A stretch of DNA of 64,000 nucleotides from Amycolatopsis sp. CA-230715 (GTDB lineage: Bacteria; Actinomycetota; Actinomycetes; Mycobacteriales; Pseudonocardiaceae). Positions 25,225 to 34,370 of this stretch are shown here, in pieces. Location: contig NZ_CP059997.1 of assembly GCF_018736145.1 (NCBI RefSeq), positions 9,485,501 through 9,549,500 of the forward strand, read 5' to 3'. The first letter of the stretch is position 1, and each line of letters opens with the position of its first letter. Below the pieces are notes generated by a model that was not told the origin of the DNA, did not search any database, and saw only the letters and a list, made by a program, of their open reading frames with translations. Both the position numbers and the translations under genes were made by a program.

Positions 25225-26043
25225 ATGGACGCGCTCGGGATCTGCTTCACGGTGTGCGGCGGCATGTGCCTGGCGACCTGGCTGCTGTCGGTGGTGACGA
25301 AAGAGTATTCGTGGATCGACCGGATCTGGTCGGTCGTCCCGGTGGTCTACGTCGCCGTGTTCGCGGGCGCCGCGGGGTTCGCGGACGCGCGGCTCGACCT
25401 GATGCTCGCGCTGGTGTTCCTGTGGGGCGCGCGGCTGACGTTCAACTTCGCCCGCCGGGGTGGTTACGCGCCGGGCGGGGAAGACTACCGGTGGGCCGTG
25501 CTGCGCGAGCGGATGAAACCGTGGCAGTTCCAGGTGTTCAACCTCGGGTTCATCACCGTGTACCAGAACCTGCTGCTCCTGCTCATCACATTGCCCGCGC
25601 TCACCGCGCTCGACCACCGGTCGCCGTTCGGGACACTCGACACCGTCGCGGGCGCGGTCTTCCTGGCGCTGCTGGCCGGCGAGACGATCGCCGACCAGCA
25701 GCAGTGGACGTTCCAGCGCGGCAAGCACGCCGAGCTGGCCGCGGGACGGCAGCCGCGGGAGCGGTTCGTGCGGACCGGGCTCTTCCGGTACTCACGACAC
25801 CCGAACTTCTTCTTCGAGCAGGCGCAGTGGTGGGTGGTGTTCCTGTTCGGCGCGATCGCGGCCGGGTCCGTTCTCCAGTGGACGGTGCTCGGCGCCGTAC
25901 TGCTCACGCTGCTGTTCATCGGGTCGACGCGCTTCACCGAAAGCATCAGCGAAAGCCGCTACCCCGAATACGCCGACTACCGCCGCACGACCTCGGCGAT
26001 CATCCCGTGGCCGCCACGGCACGGCACGCCGCTACCCGGCTGA
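25225..26043 (+). CDS. DUF1295 membrane protein (steroid 5-alpha-reductase/ICMT-like fold)
   Basis: 272 residues, six to seven hydrophobic helices, first at FTVCGGMCLATWLLSVV. The C-terminal signature TGLFRYSRHPNFFFEQAQWW followed by ESRYPEYADYRRTTSAIIPW matches the DUF1295 family, related to steroid 5-alpha-reductases and isoprenylcysteine methyltransferases, which use NADPH or SAM at the membrane. Substrate unknown; oxidoreduction of a lipid-like molecule is plausible. ATG 25225 comes 9 bp after the toxin remnant stop. Confidence 0.85.
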   Translation: MDALGICFTVCGGMCLATWLLSVVTKEYSWIDRIWSVVPVVYVAVFAGAAGFADARLDLMLALVFLWGARLTFNFARRGGYAPGGEDYRWAVLRERMKPWQFQVFNLGFITVYQNLLLLLITLPALTALDHRSPFGTLDTVAGAVFLALLAGETIADQQQWTFQRGKHAELAAGRQPRERFVRTGLFRYSRHPNFFFEQAQWWVVFLFGAIAAGSVLQWTVLGAVLLTLLFIGSTRFTESISESRYPEYADYRRTTSAIIPWPPRHGTPLPG

Positions 26044-26051
26044 CAGCAGAA

Positions 26052-28256
26052 TCAAGCGGTGGCGTCGCGCGGCAGGCCGAGCATGCGCTCGCCGATCACG
26101 TTCAGCTGGACCTCGGTGGTGCCGCCGTAGATCGTCATCGCGCGGCAGGCGATCACCTGGTCCATCCACTTGTCGCTCGGTTCGCCCCGGACCGAATGCA
26201 CGCCGGCCACACCCAGTTCGGCGAGGCAGAACTCGGCGATCTGCTGCCCGAACCGCATGCTCAGCAGCTTCCCGACGCTTGAGGTGGTGCTGACGTCCAC
26301 TCCGGACAGTTGCTTGAGGACGGTCCTGGCGCCGAGCAGGTCGAGCACCTGGTTCTCGCAGACGAACTCCCCGATCCGGTGCAGCGCGGTCGGATCGAGA
26401 GCGCGGCCGCCGGCGAACTTCAGCAGGTCCGCCAGCGTGGGGTAGGAGGCGTTGCCCCTGCCGAGCGCGACCCGCTCGCTGGACAGCGTCGCCCGCGCGA
26501 CCGTCCAGCCCTCCCCCGGCGTGCCGACCACGCAGTCGTCCGGCACGAACACGTCGTCCAGGAACACCTCGTTGAACAGCTGCGAACCGGTCGCCTCGCG
26601 CAGCGGGCGCACGGTCACGCCCGGCGTGGACATGTCGAGGATGAAGTACGTGATTCCGTTGTGCTTCGGCGCTTCCGGGTCGGTACGGGCGATCAGCATG
26701 GCCCATTCGGCGAACTGGGCGACCGTGGTCCAGATCTTCTGGCCGTTGATCCGCCACCCGCCTTCCACGCGCTCCGCCTTGGTGGTCAGCGAGGCGAGAT
26801 CGGACCCGGCGCCCGGCTCGGAGAAGAGCTGGCACCACACGACCTCACCGCGCAGGGTCGGCACCACGACGCGCTGCTTCTGCTCCTCGGTGCCGTAGGC
26901 GACGATCGGCGGGACCGCCCAGCCACCCATCAGCAGCTCCGGAAGCTGGATCCCGGCGCGCTTGAGCTCCTCGCCGATCACCACCTGCTCCAGCGGATCC
27001 GCGTCCCGGCCGTACGGTTTCGGCAGGTACGGCTGCACCCAGCCACCGTCGCCGAGCGCGACGAGCTGCGCCTCTTCGTCCAAAGTGGCTAATTCGGCCA
27101 GCTCGGCGCGAACGGTCTCGCGAACCGCCTCCGCACCGTCCGGCAGGTCGATGTGGATTTCCCGGCCGATACCGGAAAGCGCTTGCCGTGCAACGGATTC
27201 CGCCCACCGCGCGCTGCGACCGAGCAGCCCGCGCAGGGTCAGCGCACGGCGGTAGTACAGGTGCGCGTCGTGCTCCCAGGTGAACCCGATCCCGCCGAGC
27301 ACCTGCACGCAGTCCGCCCCGCACCGCACGGCCGCGTCCGGCGCGACCACGGCGGCGACGGCGGCGGCGAAATCGGCGGAATCGTCACCGGCGTCCAGTG
27401 CGCGTGCGGCGTCCCAGACCACGGCACGGGCGCGCTCCAGCTCGACGCCCATCCCGGCGCACTTGTGCTTGACGCCCTGGAACTGGCCGATCGGGCGGCC
27501 GAACTGGACCCGCACCTTCGCGTACTCGGCCGCTGTCGAGGTGCACCACGACGCGACCCCGACCGCTTCGGCGCCCAGCACGACAGCCGCGATGGAGCGG
27601 ACCCGCTCCTCGGTGAGCCCGTCGAGCACTCGCCCGGCGGGAACGGATACCTCCGAGGCCTCCACCGACGCCGATCGGCGGATCACGTCGAGGCTGTCCC
27701 GCTCGCGAACGTCCAAACCGGACTTGTCGAGCGCGATCCAGCGCAGTTCGCCGTCGATGTGCGCGGGAAGCACCAGCAGATCGGCGACCGCACCGCCGAG
27801 CACGCCGACGGTCGAGCCGGAAACCGTCACGCCGCCGTCGCCGGTGGTCACCTCCAGCGGATCCGCCAGCCCGATCCCGGCGGTGATCGACCCGTCGGCG
27901 AGGCCGGGCAGCAGTTCTTCCTTCGCCTTCGCGTCCGAGGCGGACAGCAGCGCCGACGCGAGCACGGTCGGCAGGAAGGGGCCGGGTTGCGCTGCCCTGC
28001 CCAGAGCTTCGAGCGCGACCGCCAGTTCCAGCAGGCCCGCGCCCTGCCCGCCGTGTTCCTCGGGGACGTGCAGGCCGAGCAGTCCCTGCCCGGCCAGTTC
28101 GCCCCAGAACGGCGGCAGGGCTTCCGCGCTCGCCTCCACCGCCGTCCGCAGCACGTCCTGGCCGAGGTGCCGTTCGGCGAATCCGCGCACGGAATCGGCG
28201 AGCGCGCTGTGCTCCTCGGTCAGGCCGAGGCCGAGCTCATACCCGTTGGTGGCCAT
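26052..28256 (-). CDS. double-length acyl-CoA dehydrogenase (FadE34-like fusion)
   Basis: 734 residues made of two acyl-CoA dehydrogenase units. The first (about 1-375) has VRVQFGRPIGQFQGVKHKCA and VLGGIGFTWEHDAHLYYRRA; the second (about 385-734) has the complete FAD site FSEPGAGSDLASLTTKAE, KIWTTVAQFAEWAMLIARTD and the terminal MTIYGGTTEVQLNVIGERML. The architecture is that of mycobacterial FadE34, which acts in steroid side-chain beta-oxidation. The first unit lacks the standard SEPGAGSD stretch, so catalysis may rest in one half. ATG 28256 follows GAGGAGGAG. Last gene of the operon 31687-26052 with SDR, MaoC, SRPBCC and thiolase genes. Confidence 0.88.
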   Translation of the reverse strand: MATNGYELGLGLTEEHSALADSVRGFAERHLGQDVLRTAVEASAEALPPFWGELAGQGLLGLHVPEEHGGQGAGLLELAVALEALGRAAQPGPFLPTVLASALLSASDAKAKEELLPGLADGSITAGIGLADPLEVTTGDGGVTVSGSTVGVLGGAVADLLVLPAHIDGELRWIALDKSGLDVRERDSLDVIRRSASVEASEVSVPAGRVLDGLTEERVRSIAAVVLGAEAVGVASWCTSTAAEYAKVRVQFGRPIGQFQGVKHKCAGMGVELERARAVVWDAARALDAGDDSADFAAAVAAVVAPDAAVRCGADCVQVLGGIGFTWEHDAHLYYRRALTLRGLLGRSARWAESVARQALSGIGREIHIDLPDGAEAVRETVRAELAELATLDEEAQLVALGDGGWVQPYLPKPYGRDADPLEQVVIGEELKRAGIQLPELLMGGWAVPPIVAYGTEEQKQRVVVPTLRGEVVWCQLFSEPGAGSDLASLTTKAERVEGGWRINGQKIWTTVAQFAEWAMLIARTDPEAPKHNGITYFILDMSTPGVTVRPLREATGSQLFNEVFLDDVFVPDDCVVGTPGEGWTVARATLSSERVALGRGNASYPTLADLLKFAGGRALDPTALHRIGEFVCENQVLDLLGARTVLKQLSGVDVSTTSSVGKLLSMRFGQQIAEFCLAELGVAGVHSVRGEPSDKWMDQVIACRAMTIYGGTTEVQLNVIGERMLGLPRDATA

Positions 28257-28269
28257 GACTTTCTCCTCC

Positions 28270-29148
28270 TCAGACCCACTCGGCGAGTCGTTCGTCGATC
28301 CCGGCGACCGTCCACGGGCCGTCGGTCTCCACGGTGCGCTCACCCCGCCATCCGCTCAGCTCCGAGATCGCGCCGCCCTGCACGGAGAAGACCTTCCCGG
28401 TGAACGGGCACTTCTCGGTGCCGAGGTAGGCCACCATCGGCGCGATGTTGGCCGGGCTGAACGCGTCGAACTCGCCTTCTTCGACTTCCTGCGCGAACAG
28501 CGCGCCCATGCCGGGCGTGGCCAGGGTCAGGCGGGTGCGGGCGATCGGGGCGATCGCGTTGACGCGCACCCCGTAGCGCTCCAGTTCGTCAGCGGCGACC
28601 AGGGTCAGCGCGGCGATACCTGCCTTGGCCGCGCCGTAGTTCGCCTGACCGGCGTTGGGCATGAAGGTGCCGGACGCGGACGCGGTGTTGATCACCGACG
28701 CGCGCACCGTGTCGCCCGCCTTCGTCCGCGCCTTCCAGTACTCGGCGGCGTGGCGCAGCGGGGCGAAATGTCCCTTGAGGTGCACCGAAATGACCGCGTC
28801 CCACTGCGCCTCGGTCATCCCCGCGATGAAGGCGTCGCGCAGGATCCCCGCGTTGTTCACGAGCACGTCGAGCCCGCCGAACTCCGCCACCGCCTGCTCC
28901 ACGAGCGACTTCGCCCCGTCCCAGTCGGCGACGTTGTCGGTGTTGGCGACCGCCTTCCCGCCCTCGGCGGCGATCTCCTCGACGACCTCCTGCGCGGGTC
29001 CGGCGTCCGAGCCTTCACCGTCGTTCCCGCCGCCGAGGTCGTTCACGACGACCGAGGCGCCTTCCTTCGCGAGCAGCAGCGCGTGCTCGCGGCCGATGCC
29101 CCTGCCCGCGCCGGTGACGATCGCGACGCGTCCGTCGAGTGCTCCCAT
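28270..29148 (-). CDS. short-chain dehydrogenase, 3-hydroxyacyl-CoA dehydrogenase type (HSD17B4-like)
   Basis: 292 residues. NAD site VTGAGRGIGREHALLLAKEG (residues ~11-30), NNAG, catalytic SASGTFMPNAGQANYGAAKA containing Ser and YxxxK. The insert VVNDLGGGNDGEGSDAGPAQ is typical of the SDR domain of peroxisomal multifunctional enzyme type 2, which oxidises (3R)-hydroxyacyl-CoA. Sits between the MaoC hydratase and the acyl-CoA dehydrogenase, so the three give dehydrogenation, hydration and oxidation of one beta-oxidation turn. AAGGAG precedes ATG 29148. Confidence 0.9.
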   Translation of the reverse strand: MGALDGRVAIVTGAGRGIGREHALLLAKEGASVVVNDLGGGNDGEGSDAGPAQEVVEEIAAEGGKAVANTDNVADWDGAKSLVEQAVAEFGGLDVLVNNAGILRDAFIAGMTEAQWDAVISVHLKGHFAPLRHAAEYWKARTKAGDTVRASVINTASASGTFMPNAGQANYGAAKAGIAALTLVAADELERYGVRVNAIAPIARTRLTLATPGMGALFAQEVEEGEFDAFSPANIAPMVAYLGTEKCPFTGKVFSVQGGAISELSGWRGERTVETDGPWTVAGIDERLAEWV

Positions 29149-29169
29149 GATGCGTTGTTCTCCTTGCTG

Positions 29170-30012
29170 CTACAGGGTTTCGGCTAAGCCGTCCTTGACG
29201 ACGAGTTCACCGTCCACAGTGGTCTCGTACGCGAAACGGCCCTCGGTGCCGCGCCAGATGCGCGTGGTGATGTCCTGACCGGGCAGCACTGGTTTCGCGA
29301 ACCGCACGGCGAGCCGTCGCAGGTTCTCCACCTTCGAGCCACCCACTTCGGTGAGCACCGCCCACGACGTGAACGCCATCGTGCACAGGCCGTGCGCGAT
29401 GATGCCGGGCAGCCCGGACATCTTGGCCATCTCCTCGTCGAGGTGGATGGGCATCGGGTCACCGGACGCGGGCGAATACCGGAAGGTCTGGTCCTCGTCG
29501 ACGTGGGCGACGACCTCCGCCGCCGGATCCGCGCCGCGCAACGACTCGTCGAACACGTGCGACGGCGCGGCCTCGCCGACCGAACGGCCCGCGTCCGCCT
29601 TGCGGAAGAACGCGGTCATCCACTGCTCGTTGACCAGTTCTCCCGCCGCGTCGGTGGTTTCGGTCTTCACCACCACCGCGGTGCCGTTCGGCTTGCCGGT
29701 GAACCCGATCGGCTTCGCGCGCGAGGTCAGCACGTCACCCGGGCGGATCGGGCGGTGGAACCGGAAGTCCTGCTCGCCGTGCACCAGCTTCGCCAGCAAC
29801 TCCACCGGCGCGACCGATAGCGCGGCCGGGACGAGGGAGTTGAACACCGGCACGATCGCGAACACCGGCGACGCGATCGTGCCGTCGCGGTGCCGCTCGA
29901 TCGGGTCGTTGGTGGCCTCGGCGTACTGGGCGAGCCGTTCGGCGGTCACCTCGAAGGTGTCCGGATCGCTCCACCGCCCGATCCCCGCTTCGTCGAAAGT
30001 GGGTTCGGACAC
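29170..30012 (-). CDS. MaoC-type (R)-enoyl-CoA hydratase, double hot-dog
   Basis: 280 residues in two hot-dog halves. The catalytic hydratase-2 motif lies in the second half: YSPASGDPMPIHLDEEMAKM, with the Asp/His pair, then GLPGIIAHGLCTMAFTSWAV. The first half is the degenerate FAS1_DH-like repeat (IPDERHRDG-type loop; FHRPIRPGDVLTSRAKPIGF). It hydrates trans-2-enoyl-CoA to (3R)-hydroxyacyl-CoA, matching the adjacent HSD17B4-like SDR. GTG at 30012 immediately follows the SRPBCC stop (30018). Confidence 0.9.
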   Translation of the reverse strand: MSEPTFDEAGIGRWSDPDTFEVTAERLAQYAEATNDPIERHRDGTIASPVFAIVPVFNSLVPAALSVAPVELLAKLVHGEQDFRFHRPIRPGDVLTSRAKPIGFTGKPNGTAVVVKTETTDAAGELVNEQWMTAFFRKADAGRSVGEAAPSHVFDESLRGADPAAEVVAHVDEDQTFRYSPASGDPMPIHLDEEMAKMSGLPGIIAHGLCTMAFTSWAVLTEVGGSKVENLRRLAVRFAKPVLPGQDITTRIWRGTEGRFAYETTVDGELVVKDGLAETL

Positions 30013-30017
30013 GCCGA

Positions 30018-30449
30018 TCAGGCCACCAGCTCGGCGAGCTTGGCGACGGACTTCTCCAGCTCGCCCTTGGTGCTCTTGCCCACCGCGGCGCCGATCGGCC
30101 CGACGATCATCTGCCCGGTGAACTCGGCGTCGATCTCCGCCTCACTGCCTTCGCCGACCGGCTTGACCGACAGCGTGAAGGCGACCTTGACCCCGGCCAT
30201 CCCGGTGCCGCTGATCTTGAGCGAGTGCGGCGCGTCGTACTCGTCGACCGTCCACTCGATCTTGTTGGCCATGCCCATCACCGAAACCACCTCGGTGATC
30301 TTCGAGCCGAGGCCGACCTCGGCCGGCACCTCGCCGCTCCACTTCTGGTGGATGGTCAGCCATTCCTCGAACCGGCTGAGGTCCGAAACGGTGGCCCAGG
30401 TCTTCTCGGGCGTGCTCGGCAGCGCGACGGTGACGTTCACCTTGGTCAT
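30018..30449 (-). CDS. SRPBCC (START/Bet v1-fold) family protein
   Basis: 143 residues. Begins MTKVNVTVALPSTPEKTWAT and has the pattern of polyketide-cyclase/CoxG-like SRPBCC proteins: SRFEEWLTIHQKW near residue 26, then GLGSKITEVVSV. These bind hydrophobic ligands in a deep cavity. Within a beta-oxidation operon it may carry or shield a lipid substrate, but that is inferred. GGAG lies before ATG 30449. Confidence 0.8.
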   Translation of the reverse strand: MTKVNVTVALPSTPEKTWATVSDLSRFEEWLTIHQKWSGEVPAEVGLGSKITEVVSVMGMANKIEWTVDEYDAPHSLKISGTGMAGVKVAFTLSVKPVGEGSEAEIDAEFTGQMIVGPIGAAVGKSTKGELEKSVAKLAELVA

Positions 30450-30493
30450 GACTCGGGTTCTCCTTCGTGACTTTCTCTGGTGGGACGGGGAAA

Positions 30494-31687
30494 TCAGCGT
30501 TCGGCCGGCCGGTACGCGGTCACCACGACCGCGCCGCCGAGCCCGATGTTGTGCTGCAGTGCGACCGCGGCGCCGTCGACCTGGCGCTTGTTCGCGGTAC
30601 CGCGGAGCTGCCAAGTCAGCTCGGCGCACTGCGCGAGACCGGTGGCGCCGAGCGGGTGGCCCTTCGAGATCAGCCCGCCCGAGGGGTTCACGACCCAGCG
30701 GCCGCCGTAGGTGGTGTCCCCGGCGTCCACGAGCTTCCCGCCTTCACCCTCGGCGCACAGGCCCAGTGCCTCGTAGGTGATCAGTTCGTTGGTGGAGAAG
30801 CAGTCGTGCAGCTCGATGACGTCCACATCGGACGGTTCGATGCCCGCCTGCTGGTAGACCTTGCGCGCGGCGGTCCTGGTCATGTCCGCGCCGACGAGGC
30901 TGATCGCGCTCTTGTCCGCGAACGTGCTCTCCAGGTCGGTGACCATCGACTGGCCGACGATCTCCACCGCCTGCGCGGCCAGCCCGTTCTTCTCCACGAA
31001 GGACTCGCTGGCGATGATCGCCGCGCCGCTGCCGTCCGAGGTCGGCGAGCACTGCAACTTGGTCAGCGGGTCGTAGACCGGCTTGGCCGCGAGGATCTCC
31101 TCGAGCGTGTACTCGTCCTGGAACTGGGCGTACGGGTTGTTCACCGAGTGCTTGTGGTTCTTCACGCCGATCTTCGCGAACTGCTCGGCCGTGGTCCCGT
31201 AGCGCTCCATGTGCTCGCGGCCCGCCGCGCCGAACATGTAGGGCGCCGGCGGCATCGCGAACTCCTGCAGCTCCGCGAGCGCGAGCAGGTGCTTCATCAT
31301 CGGCTGCTCGCGGTCCTCGTAGGTCGCGCCGAGCGAACCGGGCTGCATCTTCTCGAAGCCGAGCGCCAGCGCGCACTCCGCGCTCCCGCTGCGCACCGCC
31401 TGCGTCGCCAAGAACAGCGCCGTCGATCCGGTCGAGCAGTTGTTGTTCACGTTGACCACCGGGATCCCGGTGAGACCGAGTTCGTAGACCGCGCGCTGTC
31501 CCGACGTCGACTCGCCGTAGACGTAGCCGACGTAGGCCTGCTCGATCCGCGCGTACTCGATCCCGGCGTCGGCGAGCGCGTTCGTGCCCGACTCCTTCGC
31601 CATCTGGGGGTAGTCCCAGTCCTCGCGCCGCCCCGGCTTCTCGAACTTCGTCATGCCGACGCCGATCACATACGCCTTACCGCTCAC
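30494..31687 (-). CDS. SCPx-like thiolase / lipid-transfer protein
   Basis: 397 residues. Thiolase-fold motifs of the non-condensing lipid-transfer group: NVNNNCSTGSTALFLATQAV with the nucleophilic Cys near residue 87, ELHDCFSTNELITYEALGLC with a histidine, and GGLISKGHPLGATGLAQ with the late histidine. Related Ltp proteins act as thiolases or retro-aldolases in steroid side-chain shortening. It is the first gene of the operon, GTG 31687 after GAGGAGG, directly facing a TetR gene. Confidence 0.88.
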   Translation of the reverse strand: MSGKAYVIGVGMTKFEKPGRREDWDYPQMAKESGTNALADAGIEYARIEQAYVGYVYGESTSGQRAVYELGLTGIPVVNVNNNCSTGSTALFLATQAVRSGSAECALALGFEKMQPGSLGATYEDREQPMMKHLLALAELQEFAMPPAPYMFGAAGREHMERYGTTAEQFAKIGVKNHKHSVNNPYAQFQDEYTLEEILAAKPVYDPLTKLQCSPTSDGSGAAIIASESFVEKNGLAAQAVEIVGQSMVTDLESTFADKSAISLVGADMTRTAARKVYQQAGIEPSDVDVIELHDCFSTNELITYEALGLCAEGEGGKLVDAGDTTYGGRWVVNPSGGLISKGHPLGATGLAQCAELTWQLRGTANKRQVDGAAVALQHNIGLGGAVVVTAYRPAER

Positions 31688-31713
31688 TTGGCCTCCTCGC
31701 TTGGCGCCATCTA

Positions 31714-31758
31714 CCTGAGACAGTGTGTATCACTCACTTGTGTGTGACAAGGTGTATC
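31714..31758. promoter_or_regulatory. operator region between the thiolase operon and TetR gene
   Basis: Two related elements: CCTGAGACAGTGTGTATCAC (31714-31733) and TGTGACAAGGTGTATC (31743-31758), the latter overlapping the dyad CTTGTgtgtgACAAG (31737-31751). A close relative, TGTGACAACCTGTCTCAG (32523-32540), precedes the next gene. The shared TGTGACAA-NN-TGT-N-TC pattern suggests one regulator, probably the TetR encoded at 31789, controls both. Confidence 0.5.
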
Positions 31759-31788
31759 GGATATTTTTTCGATCAGTAAACTGACCCG

Positions 31789-32487
31789 ATGTTCAACGCG
31801 GCGAAGGACGGCACCGGACTCGCAGACGACGTGGACGGGCGCTCGACCCGCTGGGACGCGCACAACGCCCAGCGGCGGCTGGAGGTGCTCGACGCCGCCA
31901 TCGCGGCCATCGAGGAGGAGAGCCCGAAGGTCGGCGTCAAGCGGATCGCGGAACGGGTCGGCGTGCCGAGGCCGGTGGTGTACCGGCACTTCAAGGACCG
32001 CGCCGATCTCGACGAGCAGATCAGGGCGCGCATCATCGAGTCGCTGATGGCCGAGCTGGCGCCGACGCTGCGCCCGGACGGCACGGTCACCGAAGCGATC
32101 CGCCACGCCGTGGACACCTACCTCGGCTGGATCGATCGGCACCCCCGGCTGCACGCCTTCCTCGGCAGCCCCGCCCACGGCAAGTCGCGCGTCGTCGCGG
32201 GCACGAAGACGGCCATCGCCATCCAGGCGGGCGAACTGTTCTCCGCGGTGCTCACCCGGTTCGGCAAGGACACCGGCACGGCACCGTCGCTCGCGGTGGG
32301 CCTGGTCGGTTTCGTCGACGCCACGGTCAACCGGTGGCTCGCCGACAAGCGCCGCCCCTTCAGCGGCGCCGAACTCGCCGAGTTCCTGACGATCTCGATC
32401 TGGTCGCTGATGGACGGGCACCTGCGCGCGCAGGACGTGCACATCGATCCACATCGGACGGTCGAGGACCTGCTCGGCGAGGGCTGA
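31789..32487 (+). CDS. TetR-family regulator of the beta-oxidation operon
   Basis: 232 residues with about 25 extra N-terminal residues before the helix-turn-helix (VGVKRIAERVGVPRPVVYRH, FKDRADLDEQIRARI). The C-terminal domain contains GTKTAIAIQAGELFSAVLTR. The family commonly senses acyl-CoA thioesters when placed beside fad genes. It is divergent from the thiolase operon, and the 3' side continues into the AcrA1-like gene after 74 bp. Confidence 0.88.
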   Translation: MFNAAKDGTGLADDVDGRSTRWDAHNAQRRLEVLDAAIAAIEEESPKVGVKRIAERVGVPRPVVYRHFKDRADLDEQIRARIIESLMAELAPTLRPDGTVTEAIRHAVDTYLGWIDRHPRLHAFLGSPAHGKSRVVAGTKTAIAIQAGELFSAVLTRFGKDTGTAPSLAVGLVGFVDATVNRWLADKRRPFSGAELAEFLTISIWSLMDGHLRAQDVHIDPHRTVEDLLGEG

Positions 32488-32522
32488 GCTTGCCCGGCGC
32501 CCGAGCCGCGTGCCACAGTACC

Positions 32523-32540
32523 TGTGACAACCTGTCTCAG
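32523..32540. promoter_or_regulatory. third copy of the TetR-site-like motif
   Basis: TGTGACAACCTGTCTCAG matches the element at 31743-31758 in 13 of its first 16 bases, and it overlaps the short palindrome TGTCTCAGACA (32533-32543). It sits 20 bp upstream of the AcrA1-like start. Confidence 0.45.
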
Positions 32541-32561
32541 ACACTTGGGCGTGGAGCGGTC

Positions 32562-34370
32562 ATGACCACCTATTTCGTCACCGGCGCGAGCACCGTGCTC
32601 GGCAGGAACCTGATCTCGTTGCTGCTGCGGCGCGGGGACTGCGAGACCGTGTACGCGCTGGCCCGGCCTCGCGCCTTCGACCGCTTGCGACGAGCGGCAC
32701 CGGACGAAGCGCGGTTCGTGCCGCTCGCCGGTGACCTCGGCGAACCGGGCCTCGGCGGCGAGATGCCCGCGAACGTGGACCACGTCGTGCATCTCTCCAC
32801 GACCGGTGTGGCGAACGCGCTCGCGTTCGCGCGTACGGCCGGGGCTAAGGCGTTCCACCAGCTCTCTCCGTCCACAAAGGACGAAGCGCTGCTGCGCGGG
32901 CAGGACGACGTGCCCGTGCGGTTCTACCGGCCGTCGGCGATGCTCGGCGACTCGCGCACCGGTGAGCCCGCTGGGGAAGGCGACCTGCTCGCCCTCGTGT
33001 CGCGGCTGTCCAGGATCCCGAGCGGGCTCCCGCTGGCGGCGCCGGATCTCGGCCTCGCGGACGTGGTTCCCGCCGATCACGTCGCCGCCGTGCTCGACCA
33101 CCTGATCCACCACGACGCCCCGTCCGGGACCAGCTATCCGATCCTGGCGGCCGAACCCCTGCCGGTGCACGAGGTCTACAACGCCTTCGCCGAAGCAGCG
33201 GGCGCGCCGAAGGTCGTCGTCACTGCACCGCGCGCGCTCGCAGCGGGCGGTGCCGCCGCGCTCCGGCTCGCCGATCGGCTTCGCCTGCTCCGTGCGACCA
33301 GGAAGGCCGTGCTGTCGGAAATCGGGCTCTCGTGGGAAACCCTGGCCCGCTGGCGACGCGACGCGGCCATCGACGACACCGCGACCCGCGAAGCGCTCGC
33401 GGGAAGCGGGCTCTCCGCACCGCCGCTGCGCGACTACGCGCACACGATCTACCGGTACTGGGCGGCGAACGTCGACCCGGACCGGGTCCGGCGCTCCCGG
33501 CGGCGGAAGTCCTTGGCAGGCAGGCGGATCCTGATCACCGGGGCGTCCACCGGGATCGGCCGCCACACCGCGCTACGGGTCGCCCGCGAAGGCGCGCACG
33601 TCCTGCTGGTCGCGCGGCGCGCCGACGAACTCGCCGCGCTGCAAGCCGAAATCGCCCGCCACGGCGGCACCGCGTTGTCCTACCCGTGCGATCTCACCGA
33701 CGGCGACGCGGTCGACGCGCTGGTCAAGGAGGTGCTCGGCGAGCACGACGGCGTGGACGTGCTGGTGAACAACGCGGGCAGGTCGATCCGGCGCTCGGTG
33801 ATCGACGCGACCGACCGGCTGCACGACTACGAGCGGACGATGGCGGTCAACTACTTCGCCGCCGTCCGGCTCACCCTCGGCCTGCTGCCGTCGATGCGGG
33901 AACGGCGCGACGGGCACATCGTGAACGTCACCACGCAGGGCCTGCAGAACCACACCCCGCGGTTTTCGGCTTATCTGGCCTCGAAGGCGGCGCTCGACGA
34001 GTTCGGGGTGGTCAGCGGGCGCGAACTGCTTTCGCACGGCATCACGTTCAGCTCGGTGAAGCTGCCGCTGGTGAGCACCGACATGACCGCGCCGTCCGAG
34101 CGCTTCGACGCGTTCGGCGCGCTGCCCCTGATGACCGTCGAACGCGCGGCTTCCTTGGTGCACAAGGCGATCGTGACCCGGAAGGAAACCGTGTCGGTGC
34201 TGCTGCCGTTCGGCGCGCACGCGGAACTGGCCGCGCTCGTCGCCCCGCGCACCACGCGCGCGCTCGGCCACCTGATCGGGCACGAGAGCATGCCGGGACG
34301 GGCTGGCGACCGCGCGGGGCTCCCGGCGGTCGCCGCGGCCGTCACGCGGATGGTGTGGCGGCGCTGGTAG
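32562..34370 (+). CDS. two-domain reductase, fatty acyl-CoA reductase-like (AcrA1 layout)
   Basis: 602 residues: an N-terminal extended-SDR domain (YFVTGASTVLGRNLISLLLR, later PADHVAAVLDHLI) fused to a C-terminal classical SDR (LITGASTGIGRHTALRVARE at about 325; NNAGRSIRRSV; YLASK with the catalytic Tyr/Lys). Mycobacterial AcrA1 has this domain order and is reported to reduce fatty acyl-CoA to aldehyde or alcohol. The N-terminal nucleotide site is degenerate (GASTVLG instead of GxxGxxG) and the usual YxxxK of extended SDRs is not obvious, so only the C-terminal half may be active. ATG 32562 after GTGGAG. Its 3' end overlaps the convergent SDR by 29 bp. Confidence 0.82.
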   Translation: MTTYFVTGASTVLGRNLISLLLRRGDCETVYALARPRAFDRLRRAAPDEARFVPLAGDLGEPGLGGEMPANVDHVVHLSTTGVANALAFARTAGAKAFHQLSPSTKDEALLRGQDDVPVRFYRPSAMLGDSRTGEPAGEGDLLALVSRLSRIPSGLPLAAPDLGLADVVPADHVAAVLDHLIHHDAPSGTSYPILAAEPLPVHEVYNAFAEAAGAPKVVVTAPRALAAGGAAALRLADRLRLLRATRKAVLSEIGLSWETLARWRRDAAIDDTATREALAGSGLSAPPLRDYAHTIYRYWAANVDPDRVRRSRRRKSLAGRRILITGASTGIGRHTALRVAREGAHVLLVARRADELAALQAEIARHGGTALSYPCDLTDGDAVDALVKEVLGEHDGVDVLVNNAGRSIRRSVIDATDRLHDYERTMAVNYFAAVRLTLGLLPSMRERRDGHIVNVTTQGLQNHTPRFSAYLASKAALDEFGVVSGRELLSHGITFSSVKLPLVSTDMTAPSERFDAFGALPLMTVERAASLVHKAIVTRKETVSVLLPFGAHAELAALVAPRTTRALGHLIGHESMPGRAGDRAGLPAVAAAVTRMVWRRW

